From NCBI RefSeq assembly GCF_007993935.1, contig NZ_VITY01000002.1, forward strand, positions 124,001 to 188,000: a stretch of DNA of 64,000 nucleotides. Reading direction: 5' to 3'. The translations under genes and the position numbers were made by a program. This DNA is from Bradyrhizobium macuxiense. GTDB taxonomy: Bacteria > Pseudomonadota > Alphaproteobacteria > Rhizobiales > Xanthobacteraceae. Shown here piece after piece: positions 17,093 through 26,053 of the stretch (position 1 is its first letter; each line of letters opens with the position of its first letter). The notes beneath the pieces are model-generated. The model had not been told where the DNA came from. It did no database searches and saw only the letters and a list, made by a program, of their open reading frames with translations.

Positions 17093-17659
17093 ATGAAAAT
17101 CGCAATGGACGGTCAGGAACTGACACTGTTCAAAAGCTTCGTGGATCTCTCGAAGCGCTATCTGGAATTCGGCTCGGGCGGAAGCACCTGGCTCGCCTGT
17201 CAAACCAGGAAGGAGTGGGTCATCTCGATCGATTCCTCCCTGGAATGGCTCAACAATGTCGGCGACGCCACGCGCGATGCGAGCACCAAGCCGCTGCTGC
17301 TGCACGTCGATATCGGCAAGCTGCGCGAGTGGGGTTATCCGATCGAGAAGGAGAAGGAGAGCTCCTGGCCCGAATATCACGAGCGTGTCTGGGAGCGTCC
17401 GGAAAGCAAGACCGCTGATCTCTATTTCATCGACGGCCGGTTTCGCGTGGCGAGCTTCGTGCAGTGCGTGCTGCACGGCGCGCCCGGAGCTTTCATCGCA
17501 ATTCACGACTTCGAGAACCGCCCCCACTACCATTCCGTGCGGACGGTCGCGCAGGAAATCGCGCGCGCCAACAACATGTCGATCTTCCAGAGGCCTGCCA
17601 GGATCGACGTCGATGCCGCGCAAGCCCTGCTTGCGAAATACCGGCTGGAGCCGCTGTAG
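17093..17659 (+). CDS. putative class I methyltransferase-like protein
   Basis: 188 residues from ATG 17093. The frame can start earlier at GTG 16943, but that would add a charged, disordered-looking tail, and the Rossmann-like core begins just after 17093. Visible are YLEFGSGGSTWLA, resembling a SAM-binding motif I with a Gly-rich turn, VISIDSS (motif II acidic residue) and ADLYFIDGRFR followed by FIAIHDF, as in small methyltransferase-like proteins of polysaccharide loci. Catalysis is not established; it could be a degenerate methyltransferase. It follows rfbB on the same strand by 175 bp and converges on a GT92-like gene. Confidence 0.6.
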   Translation: MKIAMDGQELTLFKSFVDLSKRYLEFGSGGSTWLACQTRKEWVISIDSSLEWLNNVGDATRDASTKPLLLHVDIGKLREWGYPIEKEKESSWPEYHERVWERPESKTADLYFIDGRFRVASFVQCVLHGAPGAFIAIHDFENRPHYHSVRTVAQEIARANNMSIFQRPARIDVDAAQALLAKYRLEPL

Positions 17660-17696
17660 CGCGCTCGCGAGCAGAATTCACTTTAAGCACAGTCAG

Positions 17697-17726
17697 AAAA
17701 CAATCGGGCGCGCCGCTGGCGCGCCC
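17697..17726 (-). terminator. intrinsic terminator in a convergent gap
   Basis: A perfect 9-bp stem (GGGCGCGCC 17706-17714, GGCGCGCCC 17718-17726) has a 3-base loop. Read on the minus strand it is followed by GATTGTTTTC, a broken T run, 40 bp after the stop of the GT92-like gene. It may also slow plus-strand transcripts, but there is no T run on that side. Confidence 0.65.
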
Positions 17727-17765
17727 TCCTCCAGCAAGATCTGGGTCCCGGCTTCAGCCTTGGAT

Positions 17766-19010
17766 TCAGCCCTGGACCAGTTTCTTCAGCTCCGGAAGAA
17801 ACCTTTGGATCGTGGCGTCTTCGACGTCGTTGCGATCGCGCAGCGTGAAGAACTCCATCGCGCGGATCTTCTCCGGATCTCCGTCGGCGAGCGGCCGGCC
17901 GCGCTCGCGCTTCTTCAGCAATTGCTCGCGTGACTTCGTGTAGTAGTGATTGATCACGAGCTTGCTCCGCTTGGGAGCCGTGCAGCGGCCGCCGATCGGG
18001 AATACCGGCGTGCCGTCTTCCTGGACGTAGCAGCCCAGAACCAGCGATTGATGGGGATGCAGATAGGACACGATGGTGTCCGGCCGCACGATCGACTTCA
18101 TGATGAAATGATCCGGGAAGTCGTCCGGAGCGCGACGCGTGAAGGACTCGATGCACAGGCCGGCCGGCCGCGCGTCGTGACCGTTCGATCCGAAGTTCAG
18201 CCAATGCACCGCCACCGCCGGCGCCGGGCCGAGCTCGGCCAGGACGTCCTTGATGTTGCCGGCTTGCGTCGGAAACAAATACTCATCGGCATCAATGAAG
18301 GCGCACCATTCCGCACAATTGCGATAGGTGTCGATCGCATGCGAGAAGGCGCGCATCTGGCCAAATTCGCCCGCCACGAAATGATAGGTGATCATCTCGG
18401 GCCACGGGAAGGACTCGATCACGGCGCGCGTGTTGTCGGTGCTGCCGTTGTCGTAGAGGTAGAAGTGATCGAAGCCGACCAGCCTGTGGAAGTGCAGCCA
18501 CTCCAGGAGATCGTCGCCTTCATTCTTGATGGCGCACACCGCGGCGAGGCCGTGCTTCTTCCGATCGACCCCGACATAGAGCTTCTTCGCCTCCATCACG
18601 CGCAGGAGGCCGGCAAACTCGCGCCGCAGGTTTTCACTTTTCGGGGCCGCAGCGAGCGCGGACAGATAGACGTCCTGCGCTTCATGGGCTGCCCCCATGT
18701 TGAGATCCGCGATCGCAAGACGATGCAACACCCGCGAGTCGGATGGCATCTGCTTGACGAGGTCGAGAAGGATTCCACGCGCTCCGGCGAAATCACAGGC
18801 CTGCACAAGCGCTGCCGCCTTTGCAAACTGGAATTCCTTGTAATCGCCGAATTGCTGCTCCAACTGCTCGACCGACTGGATGAGCTCGTCGGGCTTCGGA
18901 TTTGCGATCCGCCCGGAAAAGAAATCTCGAAGCTTTGTCTCGATCTCACTTGCTGGAAGCGTATCGAGATTCACGCCTGAGCTGAAACTAGACAATGCAG
19001 GAATTTCCAT
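17766..19010 (-). CDS. GT92-like glycosyltransferase (GT-A fold)
   Basis: 414 residues from ATG 19010; a TTG two codons upstream is in frame. Residues ~1-125 are helical and TPR-like. The catalytic part opens with GLAAVCAIKNEGDDLLEWLHFH, the hallmark of DUF23/GT92 and related GT2 enzymes. It continues with HFYLYDNGSTDNT, a QMRAFSHAIDTY segment and the donor/metal motif AFIDADEYLF, then VHWLNFGSNGH and HPHQSLVLG. A role in building surface polysaccharide is inferred from context. It is transcribed alone, divergent from the GH99-like gene at 19236, and ends at a hairpin terminator. Confidence 0.8.
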   Translation of the reverse strand: MEIPALSSFSSGVNLDTLPASEIETKLRDFFSGRIANPKPDELIQSVEQLEQQFGDYKEFQFAKAAALVQACDFAGARGILLDLVKQMPSDSRVLHRLAIADLNMGAAHEAQDVYLSALAAAPKSENLRREFAGLLRVMEAKKLYVGVDRKKHGLAAVCAIKNEGDDLLEWLHFHRLVGFDHFYLYDNGSTDNTRAVIESFPWPEMITYHFVAGEFGQMRAFSHAIDTYRNCAEWCAFIDADEYLFPTQAGNIKDVLAELGPAPAVAVHWLNFGSNGHDARPAGLCIESFTRRAPDDFPDHFIMKSIVRPDTIVSYLHPHQSLVLGCYVQEDGTPVFPIGGRCTAPKRSKLVINHYYTKSREQLLKKRERGRPLADGDPEKIRAMEFFTLRDRNDVEDATIQRFLPELKKLVQG

Positions 19011-19235
19011 GTCCAACCTGAGCCGCTCCCCACGAGATCAACAAGCAATTACCATTGGTTCGCACCACGAATTCCCTATTAGCGCACTTATCCTACAAGA
19101 ATAAGGCTATAACACGTAGCGCTCACATTTAACTGTTGTAAGGTTATTTCGAGGAAAATCAATACAATAGAGTACAGGGCTCGGTGTCATTTGCACGAAA
19201 CCGTCGCACGGGACGGGAACGACCGGAGATCGCCA
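19011..19235. promoter_or_regulatory. divergent promoter region (GT92-like / GH99-like)
   Basis: A 225-bp AT-rich gap between divergent genes. It contains CATTTAACTGTTGTA at 19125-19139, another TTAAC/TGTT-type element like those upstream of other genes here. No confident -35/-10 pair could be assigned. Confidence 0.35.
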
Positions 19236-20432
19236 ATGGACAATGGGAACGAAGCAATCCGTAAGCCGTTTGCGCTTACGAGACGGATGTTTTTGACATC
19301 GTTATCCGCAAGCCTGCTGCCCGGCTCGCTCAGCGTCCTGGGTTCCAGTCACCCTACTGCGGCTGCGGCAGCTTCACGGCCACTCGTCGGAGCCATCCGA
19401 TGGGACGCATGGTATTCGCCGGGCTCGCAGCCGACGGAAGCCATGAAGCAATCGCTCGGTCCGCAGAAATATCGTTGGCGGGCCCCCTTCTTCGGCGCCC
19501 AGATCAACCGCGATCCAAACGCGCTGGATTTTTCGAGCTCGATCGAGGCCGAGATCGACAAGGAAATCGACCAAGCGATCTTTGCCGGACTGGATTATTG
19601 GGCATTCGCCGGCTACGGCGCCAACCACCCGATGTCGAAAGCCCTGTATGCGTTCAGAACCCGTCCGAAGGCAGCCCAACTGAAGTACTGCATGTTTACC
19701 GAGCTCGGTCGATGGGGATCGGCAGCCAAGCTGTCGCCACTCCCCCACGAGCACATCGGCCTGATGGCGGACAAGAACTATCTGAGGGTCGAGGGCGATC
19801 GGCCGCTCTACTTCCTCGGCTTCATCAAGGGCGCCGACGTGCAGCGAAGCTGGGGAGGCGTGCAAGGTCTCCGCACCCAACTCAGCAAGTTCAAATCCGA
19901 TGCGACCGCATCCGGCGTCGCGGAACCGTACATCGTGCTGGCAGGCGACACGAAATTCCTGAGCCAGGAGGCCGCCAATCTGGGCGCCGATGCGCTCGGA
20001 TCGTATGCGATCACGACCGGCAACGGCCGCGGGAGCTTTGCCGACCTCGCGAAGTATGCCGAGAAAGGCTGGAATGCCTTGGCCGCGAGCCAGGTCCCTG
20101 TCGTGCCCACGGTGATGACAGGATGGGACAGGCGCCCTCGCATCGAGCATCCCGTGCCCTGGGAAACGTCGCAGCGTCCGGGCGACGGCATCACCAATTT
20201 CTATACCGCTCCGACGAAGCAGGAACTGACGAGCCACCTCGCGCAATCGATCCGCTGGGTGAACAGCCAAACACCTGATCTCCGCGCTCCGGCGGTGCTG
20301 ATCTACGCCTGGAATGAAAATGACGAGGGTGGCTGGCTGGTCCCGACGCTGCCGTGTCAAACGGAGCGCCTTGAAGCGCTGCGCGAGGTTCTCAAGACGA
20401 CGACACGGGCGGCGGCGAAGAACCTTTGCTAG
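19236..20432 (+). CDS. GH99-like protein with Tat-type signal
   Basis: 398 residues from ATG 19236; an in-frame TTG at 19191 is less likely. Residues 15-21 read TRRMFLT, matching the twin-arginine consensus, followed by a hydrophobic stretch (SLSASLLPGSLSVLG) and a cleavage-like region, so export through Tat to the periplasm is likely. The mature part has GH99/WbsX-type landmarks: GAIRWDAWYSPGSQP, YWAFAGYG and the C-terminal YAWNENDEGGW, where the usual SWNEWAEG is altered but Asn-Glu is kept. Known GH99 members are endo-alpha-mannosidases or mannanases; substrate here is unknown. It may trim or modify exported polysaccharide. Confidence 0.7.
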   Translation: MDNGNEAIRKPFALTRRMFLTSLSASLLPGSLSVLGSSHPTAAAAASRPLVGAIRWDAWYSPGSQPTEAMKQSLGPQKYRWRAPFFGAQINRDPNALDFSSSIEAEIDKEIDQAIFAGLDYWAFAGYGANHPMSKALYAFRTRPKAAQLKYCMFTELGRWGSAAKLSPLPHEHIGLMADKNYLRVEGDRPLYFLGFIKGADVQRSWGGVQGLRTQLSKFKSDATASGVAEPYIVLAGDTKFLSQEAANLGADALGSYAITTGNGRGSFADLAKYAEKGWNALAASQVPVVPTVMTGWDRRPRIEHPVPWETSQRPGDGITNFYTAPTKQELTSHLAQSIRWVNSQTPDLRAPAVLIYAWNENDEGGWLVPTLPCQTERLEALREVLKTTTRAAAKNLC

Positions 20433-20451
20433 GCCGGTTCAAGCGAGGTGC

Positions 20452-20518
20452 GGCGCCGCTTGCGTAAAGCGGCGCCGGACTCACAAACCAAGATCCGTTC
20501 CGATTGCGTCGGAACGGA
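20452..20518. terminator. pair of hairpins in a convergent gap
   Basis: Two perfect 10-bp stems with 5-base loops lie between convergent stops at 20432 and 20541: GGCGCCGCTT/AAGCGGCGCC (20452-20461, 20467-20476) and TCCGTTCCGA/TCGGAACGGA (20494-20503, 20509-20518). Neither has a T run, so they are terminator-like or mRNA-stabilising rather than classical intrinsic terminators. Confidence 0.45.
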
Positions 20519-20540
20519 CAAGATCGGCTTCACGTTCCGA

Positions 20541-21464
20541 TCAGCGCCAGCGAAGCGGCCTGGTCCGGTCGTTCGATTCCACTGTCCGGTGCTCGAGATG
20601 ATAGGGCGCGTAGATCTGCTTGACCCAATAATTGAAGTTCGGGTGCAGCTTCACGAAGTCGTAGAATGAATCGCCGAAATTGGACGGGCTCAGGCAGGTC
20701 TTGTTTTGCGGCCGCGACGAGATCGCATTCAGGCAATACGACACCATGCAAGCCTTCGTCTCGCTCTCCGCCACCTTGCTCAGACTTCGGAAGCTGTTGG
20801 TGGAGTGCAGCCGGTACAGATAGCGGTCGGCCTCGAGGTAAGCCGGCTCGACCTTGGTGACGGCGCGCAAGGCGAAGTCCCAGTCGTGGCAGTATTTCAG
20901 GTCGGCAAGCCAGCCCACCTGCCGCAGCAGTTCGCGGCTGAAGACGAAGTTTCCGGTCGACGCGGCAATCTGGGAATCCAGGAATGTCCACGACAGCGGC
21001 GCGCCGGCAATCTGCGCCCGGTCGATGGCATAACGCAGGCGCGTCGGAAACTGGTAGTTGCTGATCGACTTTCCATGCTCGTCGATCGGCTCGACGGCCG
21101 AGAAGCCGAAAAACAGCCGCTCGTCGCCATGCTTGTCCGCGAACAGCTGCACGCGGTCCCTGGAAAAGGCATCGTCCGAGTTCAAGAGGAAGATCATGTC
21201 GCCCTTCGTCAGCGACAATGCCCTGTTCCAGGTGTAATGGGCGCCAAGATTCTGGGGGTTCTTGAGCAGCTTGCAGGACACGAAGCGCTTTCCGAACGAC
21301 CGCTTCTTGATGACCCGCTGCGCGACTTCAAAACTCCGGTCCGGCGAATTGTCGTCGACGATGACGAGCTCGATATCGGCAAACGTCTGCTGGTAGACGG
21401 TCTCGAGGCATTCCTCGAGATACTGCTCGTGCTTGTAGCACGCGATGACCACACTTGCGAGCAT
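20541..21464 (-). CDS. glycosyltransferase family 2
   Basis: 307 residues from ATG 21464, which follows GAGGTCGCC and begins directly at the GT2 core MLASVVIACYKHEQYLEECL. Then come VIVDDNSPDRS, NLGAHYTWNRAL, the metal/donor motif FLLNSDDAFSR and CHDWDFALRA on the acceptor side. It is an inverting GT-A enzyme acting on nucleotide sugars in the cytoplasm. It starts 11 bp after the WbsX/GH99-like gene on the same strand, so the two are co-transcribed. Confidence 0.85.
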   Translation of the reverse strand: MLASVVIACYKHEQYLEECLETVYQQTFADIELVIVDDNSPDRSFEVAQRVIKKRSFGKRFVSCKLLKNPQNLGAHYTWNRALSLTKGDMIFLLNSDDAFSRDRVQLFADKHGDERLFFGFSAVEPIDEHGKSISNYQFPTRLRYAIDRAQIAGAPLSWTFLDSQIAASTGNFVFSRELLRQVGWLADLKYCHDWDFALRAVTKVEPAYLEADRYLYRLHSTNSFRSLSKVAESETKACMVSYCLNAISSRPQNKTCLSPSNFGDSFYDFVKLHPNFNYWVKQIYAPYHLEHRTVESNDRTRPLRWR

Positions 21465-21475
21465 CGGCGGCGACC

Positions 21476-23683
21476 TCAACGTCTCACGATGATCGAATGG
21501 CGCGACCTCACCAGCGCGCTGGCGCCGTCGCCGACCTCCAGGACCGCGAGCTGATATTCGCCATCCGGCAAGTCTCGAATCGAGAACGACAGCTGGAAGC
21601 CGAAGTAGCAATCCTTGCTTTCGGCCTTCATGTATTCCTTGACGTCGACGCGCTCGTGCCAATCAACGATCAGACAATAGCCGCCGTTGATTGCGCCTTC
21701 CGCCGCAAGCCCCGACAGGACCAGGAATCCCGTTCGCTGCCTGCTTGCCTCGAAGGCGTTGCCCGCACAAATCCATCCCCGCACCAGGATCTCAAAGCGC
21801 GGATCAACGATCACCCGTTCGCCGGTCTGGGAATTGATGTTCTCGATGACCAGCAGCGAACCTGCCGGATTGTCCGACGCGCCGTCCGCCTCAACCGGAG
21901 TGCCGCTTCGCAGGCGCTGCACCCCCGAATGGGTGAGACCCGACCGGTGCAGGCTTGCGAGCACTTCGACATGCGTCGAGGCTTCCTTCACCGCCCACTC
22001 AAGCTCCTGCCTGCTCAGGCAATCCAGCAGATCCGGGCTGTTCCTGATCTGCGCCGATATAGGCTCAGCCGACGCGACCCTCCGCACAACCTCAAGAAAG
22101 GCGCGTCCATGGCGCGAATCCGGCTCGAGGTGAGCCCCCTCGGCCCATTCGTTCCAGGAATTGATGAACACCAGTGACTCGGAGAAGCTGTTGCCCTTGG
22201 CCCGTAGGGTGGCGTCGCGAAGCCAGACCTCGAACGCCTCCGGGCTGGACCTCGTGAAGACGTGACCGCGCGGTCCCTTGCGCGGCGTATTGTCCCAACG
22301 CGGCATGACAGCAGGAAAGAACGGGAAGTCGTAGGTCTTGCCGATCGACGATCGCATCGCGTCGACATAATCGTACACCTTCCCGGCGAAGGTCGCCGGA
22401 GCATCGACTTCGGTCGGCGGCACTTCCCGCGTCGAGACCGTGTGCGGCGGAAACTCGATGGCCGCATCACAATTGACGTCGCGCGGATCGAACTCGCCGA
22501 AGGTCATCGCATTGCAAATCAGAATCTCGCCAATTCCGAGCTCCCGGGCTCGCTCGCGCCAGATCTCGAACAGACGCTGCTTGTCCGGCAGCAATGACGG
22601 CCGGTAGATGACGATGACCTTTCGACCATCGACCGTGATGTAGCGCTCGTCGAGCAGCAGGTCGGCCATGTCGTCGATAAAGCGGACATCGTCGTCCAGC
22701 GAGTGATTTTGTCCGAGCAGCAGCTCGGCATCTGAGCCGTCCCACCGGCGGGACCAGTTCTCGTTGGCCCAGCAGATGCAGAAAGGCAGGTTGGGCTCGC
22801 CGTCCTCGAGCAAGAGCTGAAGCGGCTTTTCCAGCAACCTGCGCCCCTGGAACCAATACACGTAGTAGCAGAATCCATCGATGCCGTACTTGCGCGCGAG
22901 GTCGCCCTGCTGGCGGCGCGTCTCCGGCAGCCGGACGTCGTAGAATCCAAGATCGGCCGGCAGCCACGGCGATTCATGAGACGGAAACTGGGCGCGCATG
23001 CGCGCGACATTGGTCCACTCGGTGAACCCCGGTCCCCACCACCTGTCGTTTTCTTCAAATGAATGGAATTGCGGCAGGTAGAAACAAATATAGCGCACCT
23101 CCTTGGTGGAGGCGTCCGCCGGTCCCGCAACGCTTCGGTTGTCGACGCTGGGAAACAGCAGATCGTCGTAGTCTTCGAGCGAGAAGCCCAGCGCAACGAC
23201 CACTTCGCTCGGCGTGAAGTTCTCGAACAGCGGGATCTCGTAATATTCCCCGTCGTTCAGGCTGATGCGCAGATAGATCTGCACATGCTTGGGCTCGACA
23301 AGCGTGTTTCTCAGGGCACGTGCCAGACGACGGCGCACGCCCGGCGTCGACAGATCGATCCGAAATCCGGGACGCCCGATCACGCTGCGCGGACCGATGC
23401 GGGCCGGCATGGATCGGCCGGTGCGCCCCTCTTCGACACAATGGGACGCGATGAACAGCGCTATCGAAACCGTTGCAGCGGGCGACTGGGCATCGACGAT
23501 CCAGCCCGAGATTCCCCGCCCCGAATATTCGAGGATCGCGCCACGCAACCGCGATCCCGACTGGAGATCGCTGATATCGGGATCCAGGAACAGGCTCTGC
23601 GGATGGTCGTCCTGCTGAACCGGACTGGCAACGGGCAACATATCCTTCGTATCCCTGACGCTCCGTTCGACCATCTTGTTCAT
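21476..23683 (-). CDS. WbsX/GH99-like domain protein
   Basis: 735 residues from ATG 23683, with AGGAG about 11 bases upstream. Residues ~45-170 form an unassigned N-terminal domain. The WbsX (glycosyltransferase WbsX-like, GH99-related) domain spans ~190-540 with the classical landmarks ICFYLPQFHSFEENDRWWG, GFTEWTNVARM, CWANENWSRRWDG and INSWNEWAEGAHLEPD. A C-terminal domain (~590-735) is beta-rich (GWICAG, GFQLSFSIRDLPDGEYQLAV). Such proteins are common in O-antigen and EPS clusters, where they are thought to be glycan-active, but no reaction has been firmly shown. There is no signal peptide. Co-transcribed with the GT2 gene. Confidence 0.8.
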   Translation of the reverse strand: MNKMVERSVRDTKDMLPVASPVQQDDHPQSLFLDPDISDLQSGSRLRGAILEYSGRGISGWIVDAQSPAATVSIALFIASHCVEEGRTGRSMPARIGPRSVIGRPGFRIDLSTPGVRRRLARALRNTLVEPKHVQIYLRISLNDGEYYEIPLFENFTPSEVVVALGFSLEDYDDLLFPSVDNRSVAGPADASTKEVRYICFYLPQFHSFEENDRWWGPGFTEWTNVARMRAQFPSHESPWLPADLGFYDVRLPETRRQQGDLARKYGIDGFCYYVYWFQGRRLLEKPLQLLLEDGEPNLPFCICWANENWSRRWDGSDAELLLGQNHSLDDDVRFIDDMADLLLDERYITVDGRKVIVIYRPSLLPDKQRLFEIWRERARELGIGEILICNAMTFGEFDPRDVNCDAAIEFPPHTVSTREVPPTEVDAPATFAGKVYDYVDAMRSSIGKTYDFPFFPAVMPRWDNTPRKGPRGHVFTRSSPEAFEVWLRDATLRAKGNSFSESLVFINSWNEWAEGAHLEPDSRHGRAFLEVVRRVASAEPISAQIRNSPDLLDCLSRQELEWAVKEASTHVEVLASLHRSGLTHSGVQRLRSGTPVEADGASDNPAGSLLVIENINSQTGERVIVDPRFEILVRGWICAGNAFEASRQRTGFLVLSGLAAEGAINGGYCLIVDWHERVDVKEYMKAESKDCYFGFQLSFSIRDLPDGEYQLAVLEVGDGASALVRSRHSIIVRR

Positions 23684-24016
23684 TGCCACTCGATCTCCTG
23701 CCAACGCTTAACGCCGGCTCCAGTTTCTTTCCCGGTCGCGCGGATGTTCGATCCCGGGATCACGCTGCCTGACACGCCCCTGATCATGACCTTTCGGTTC
23801 TTATCGATCATCTTCACACAACCAGAGGTGCAATGAGCATTTATTCCGCGAACCCACATTAACGCAATCTCTCTATCGTCGATATGAAAGCCATTGTTAG
23901 TTCTGCCTAGATTGTCACGCAGAGGTGCACGCTTCCGTGCCTTCGCGCCCAAAAACAAAGCCGTTCACCGTCTCTGCCGTTGCGCGCGTGCGACGAGATG
24001 TCCGCCTCCAGCAATC
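23684..24016. other. intergenic region upstream of the WbsX-like gene
   Basis: A 333-bp region between two minus-strand genes. It should carry the promoter for the WbsX-GT2 unit and the 3' end of the Sel1-repeat transcript. It is AT-rich around 23820-23920, with CATTAACGC near 23858 and TTGTTAGTTC near 23894, spaced like the TTAAC/GTTAG elements elsewhere. A 92-codon minus-strand frame within it lacks family features and is not called. Confidence 0.4.
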
Positions 24017-26053
24017 TCAGCCGACGCTCTCGCCCATCGCCTGCAGACGACGTAGCGCGCCTTCGTTGTTCTGCTGCGCCGCCTTTCGATACCAACGCAG
24101 CGCCTGGTCGCGGTCCTGCGCGACGCCGTTGCCGGCACGCAATGCGTCGCCGATGGCGAGCTGGGCTTCGACCATGCCCTGCTCCGCAGCTGCCGCGAAC
24201 CATTCGGCCGCCTTCGCCGGATCAGCCTCGCGGCCCTGGCCGCGCCCGAGCATCACCGCAAGGTTGTACTGCGCCGTCGCGTGGCCCTGGCGCGCCGCGG
24301 CCTCGTACCACGTCACGCCCTGCGCAAGGTTCTGCTCGACGCCCTGCCCGGTGCAATACATAACGGCAAGCTTGAACTGTGCTGCGGCATTGCCGCCATC
24401 GGCGGCCTTGACGATCCAGCCGGCGGCAGCCTGCGGATCCTTGAGGCCGCTCTTCGGATCGGAATACAGCAGCGCCAAGGTGTGCTGCGCCTCGACATGG
24501 CCGGCGCTCGCCGCGCGCTTGATCCATTGCGCCGCCGCCGGAAGATCGACCGTGCCACCGGACCTTCCCATGTGAAGCCCGCCGAGTTGAAACGCCGCCG
24601 CGGAATGACCGGCCTCGGCGGCATCGGTCAGCAACGTGCGTGCCTGCGCAAGACGCGCTTCGGACGGCTCCTCCTGGATCAGAAACACGGCATAGGCGGT
24701 CTTCGCATCAGCGTCGCCGCCGTTGGCCGCCTTGCTGAGCCATTCCGCTGCGCGCACCTGATCGCGCGGCACGCCGTTGCCCGCCGAGTAGAGCCGCCCC
24801 AACTGCACGCCGGCGGCGCTGATGCCGCCCTCGGACGCGCGCTCGAACCACTTGATCGCGGTCGCGACATCGCGCGTCACGCCGTTGCCGTTGAGATAGA
24901 ACACCGCGATGTTGTGGGCCGCAGTCGCGTGACCGCTCTCGGCCGCGCGCTCGAACCACTTTGCCGCCTGGCGGACGCTGGGCGGAACGCCGGTGCCGGT
25001 GGCATAGAAGCGTCCGGTAAAGAACTGCGCCTGCACGTCACCGCGCTCGGCCGCCTTCTCGTACCAATACGCCGCCTCGCGCAGATCCGGCTCGGCAGCC
25101 GTGCCGAGCGCATAGAACTCAGCCAGCGCCTGGATCGCCGGCAGGTAATCCTTGCGTGCCGCCTTGCGCAGGGCGGTCTCGGCCTTGTCGAGATCCTTGG
25201 CAACCCCTTTGCCGCTCAGCCGCAACAGCGCGATGTTGTACAGCGCGATGGCATCGTCATGCGCAGCCGCGCTCTGGAATAGTCGCGCGGCCTCCTCGAC
25301 ATTTGCGGGAAGCCCGGTGCCCTTGAGGCACATGAATGCAAGCGCGACCTGCGCGCGGACGTGGCCCTGCTCCGCCGCCTTGTGATACCAGATCGCGGCC
25401 TGCGCGAAGTCGACGGGAACGCCACGCCCCTGATAATGCACGTCGCCGAGCGCGAATTCGCCGGCCGCCGCCTTCTGCTCGGCCGCGGCCTCGTACCAGC
25501 GCAGGGCAACGGCATGATCCTTGGTGCAGCCATGTCCGTTGGCGTACATGTCGCCGAGGATTGCCTGCGCGTCCGCCTTGCCGGCCTCCGCCGCCACCGA
25601 CATCCAGAGGAAGGCGGCGTCGAGGTCCCTGGCCACGCCGATTCCGTTCGGGAATACCAGATCGTGGAGATTGGTCGCCTTGTCGCCGAGGCGCGCCGCG
25701 GTGGATTGCCGCCACATCTCGGGCTTGTTCGGTCCGACGGACGCCTTGACCCCGTGGAAGTAGATCAAGCCGAGCTGGAATTGCGCTTCGGTATGTCCAT
25801 TCAGGGCAGCGCGTTCATACCACGCGACCGCGTCCGGAATGTTGCCGATAACACCCTCGTTCCTCGCATAGAGCAGCCCGATCCGGTAATCCGCCTCCGG
25901 ATTGCCGGCGCGCGACGCCAGCCTCCAGAAGCGCAACGCCTCCAGATACTGCCGGTTCTCGTAAGCCTCCAGTCCCCGTTCGAACTGCGTCGCTTCCGAA
26001 CGGGACGACCCGGGCTTGAGCCGGTCGAGAAGGGTTCGCGTCAACACCGTCAT
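24017..26053 (-). CDS. Sel1-repeat protein coupled to the type I secretion adaptor
   Basis: 678 residues from ATG 26053. After an N-terminal ~30 residues without a signal peptide, almost the whole protein consists of about 18 Sel1-like (TPR-type) repeats of ~36 residues, each with a version of A-x2-W(Y/F)-x2-AA...G...AQ-x2-LG-x2-Y-x2-G-x-GV. Such solenoids bind partner proteins; several in rhizobia regulate exopolysaccharide (for example the ExoR family, which is much shorter and secreted). The start codon overlaps the HlyD stop (ATGA, 26050-26053), so it is translated with the exporter adaptor. Its likely job is cytoplasmic scaffolding or quality control for the RTX secretion machine, but this is inference. 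Confidence 0.85.
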   Translation of the reverse strand: MTVLTRTLLDRLKPGSSRSEATQFERGLEAYENRQYLEALRFWRLASRAGNPEADYRIGLLYARNEGVIGNIPDAVAWYERAALNGHTEAQFQLGLIYFHGVKASVGPNKPEMWRQSTAARLGDKATNLHDLVFPNGIGVARDLDAAFLWMSVAAEAGKADAQAILGDMYANGHGCTKDHAVALRWYEAAAEQKAAAGEFALGDVHYQGRGVPVDFAQAAIWYHKAAEQGHVRAQVALAFMCLKGTGLPANVEEAARLFQSAAAHDDAIALYNIALLRLSGKGVAKDLDKAETALRKAARKDYLPAIQALAEFYALGTAAEPDLREAAYWYEKAAERGDVQAQFFTGRFYATGTGVPPSVRQAAKWFERAAESGHATAAHNIAVFYLNGNGVTRDVATAIKWFERASEGGISAAGVQLGRLYSAGNGVPRDQVRAAEWLSKAANGGDADAKTAYAVFLIQEEPSEARLAQARTLLTDAAEAGHSAAAFQLGGLHMGRSGGTVDLPAAAQWIKRAASAGHVEAQHTLALLYSDPKSGLKDPQAAAGWIVKAADGGNAAAQFKLAVMYCTGQGVEQNLAQGVTWYEAAARQGHATAQYNLAVMLGRGQGREADPAKAAEWFAAAAEQGMVEAQLAIGDALRAGNGVAQDRDQALRWYRKAAQQNNEGALRRLQAMGESVG

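Noticed and set aside
23680..23958. A 92-codon minus-strand frame upstream of the WbsX-like gene
   Set aside because: It overlaps the WbsX-like start region, has no family features, and lies in AT-rich DNA likely to be a promoter.
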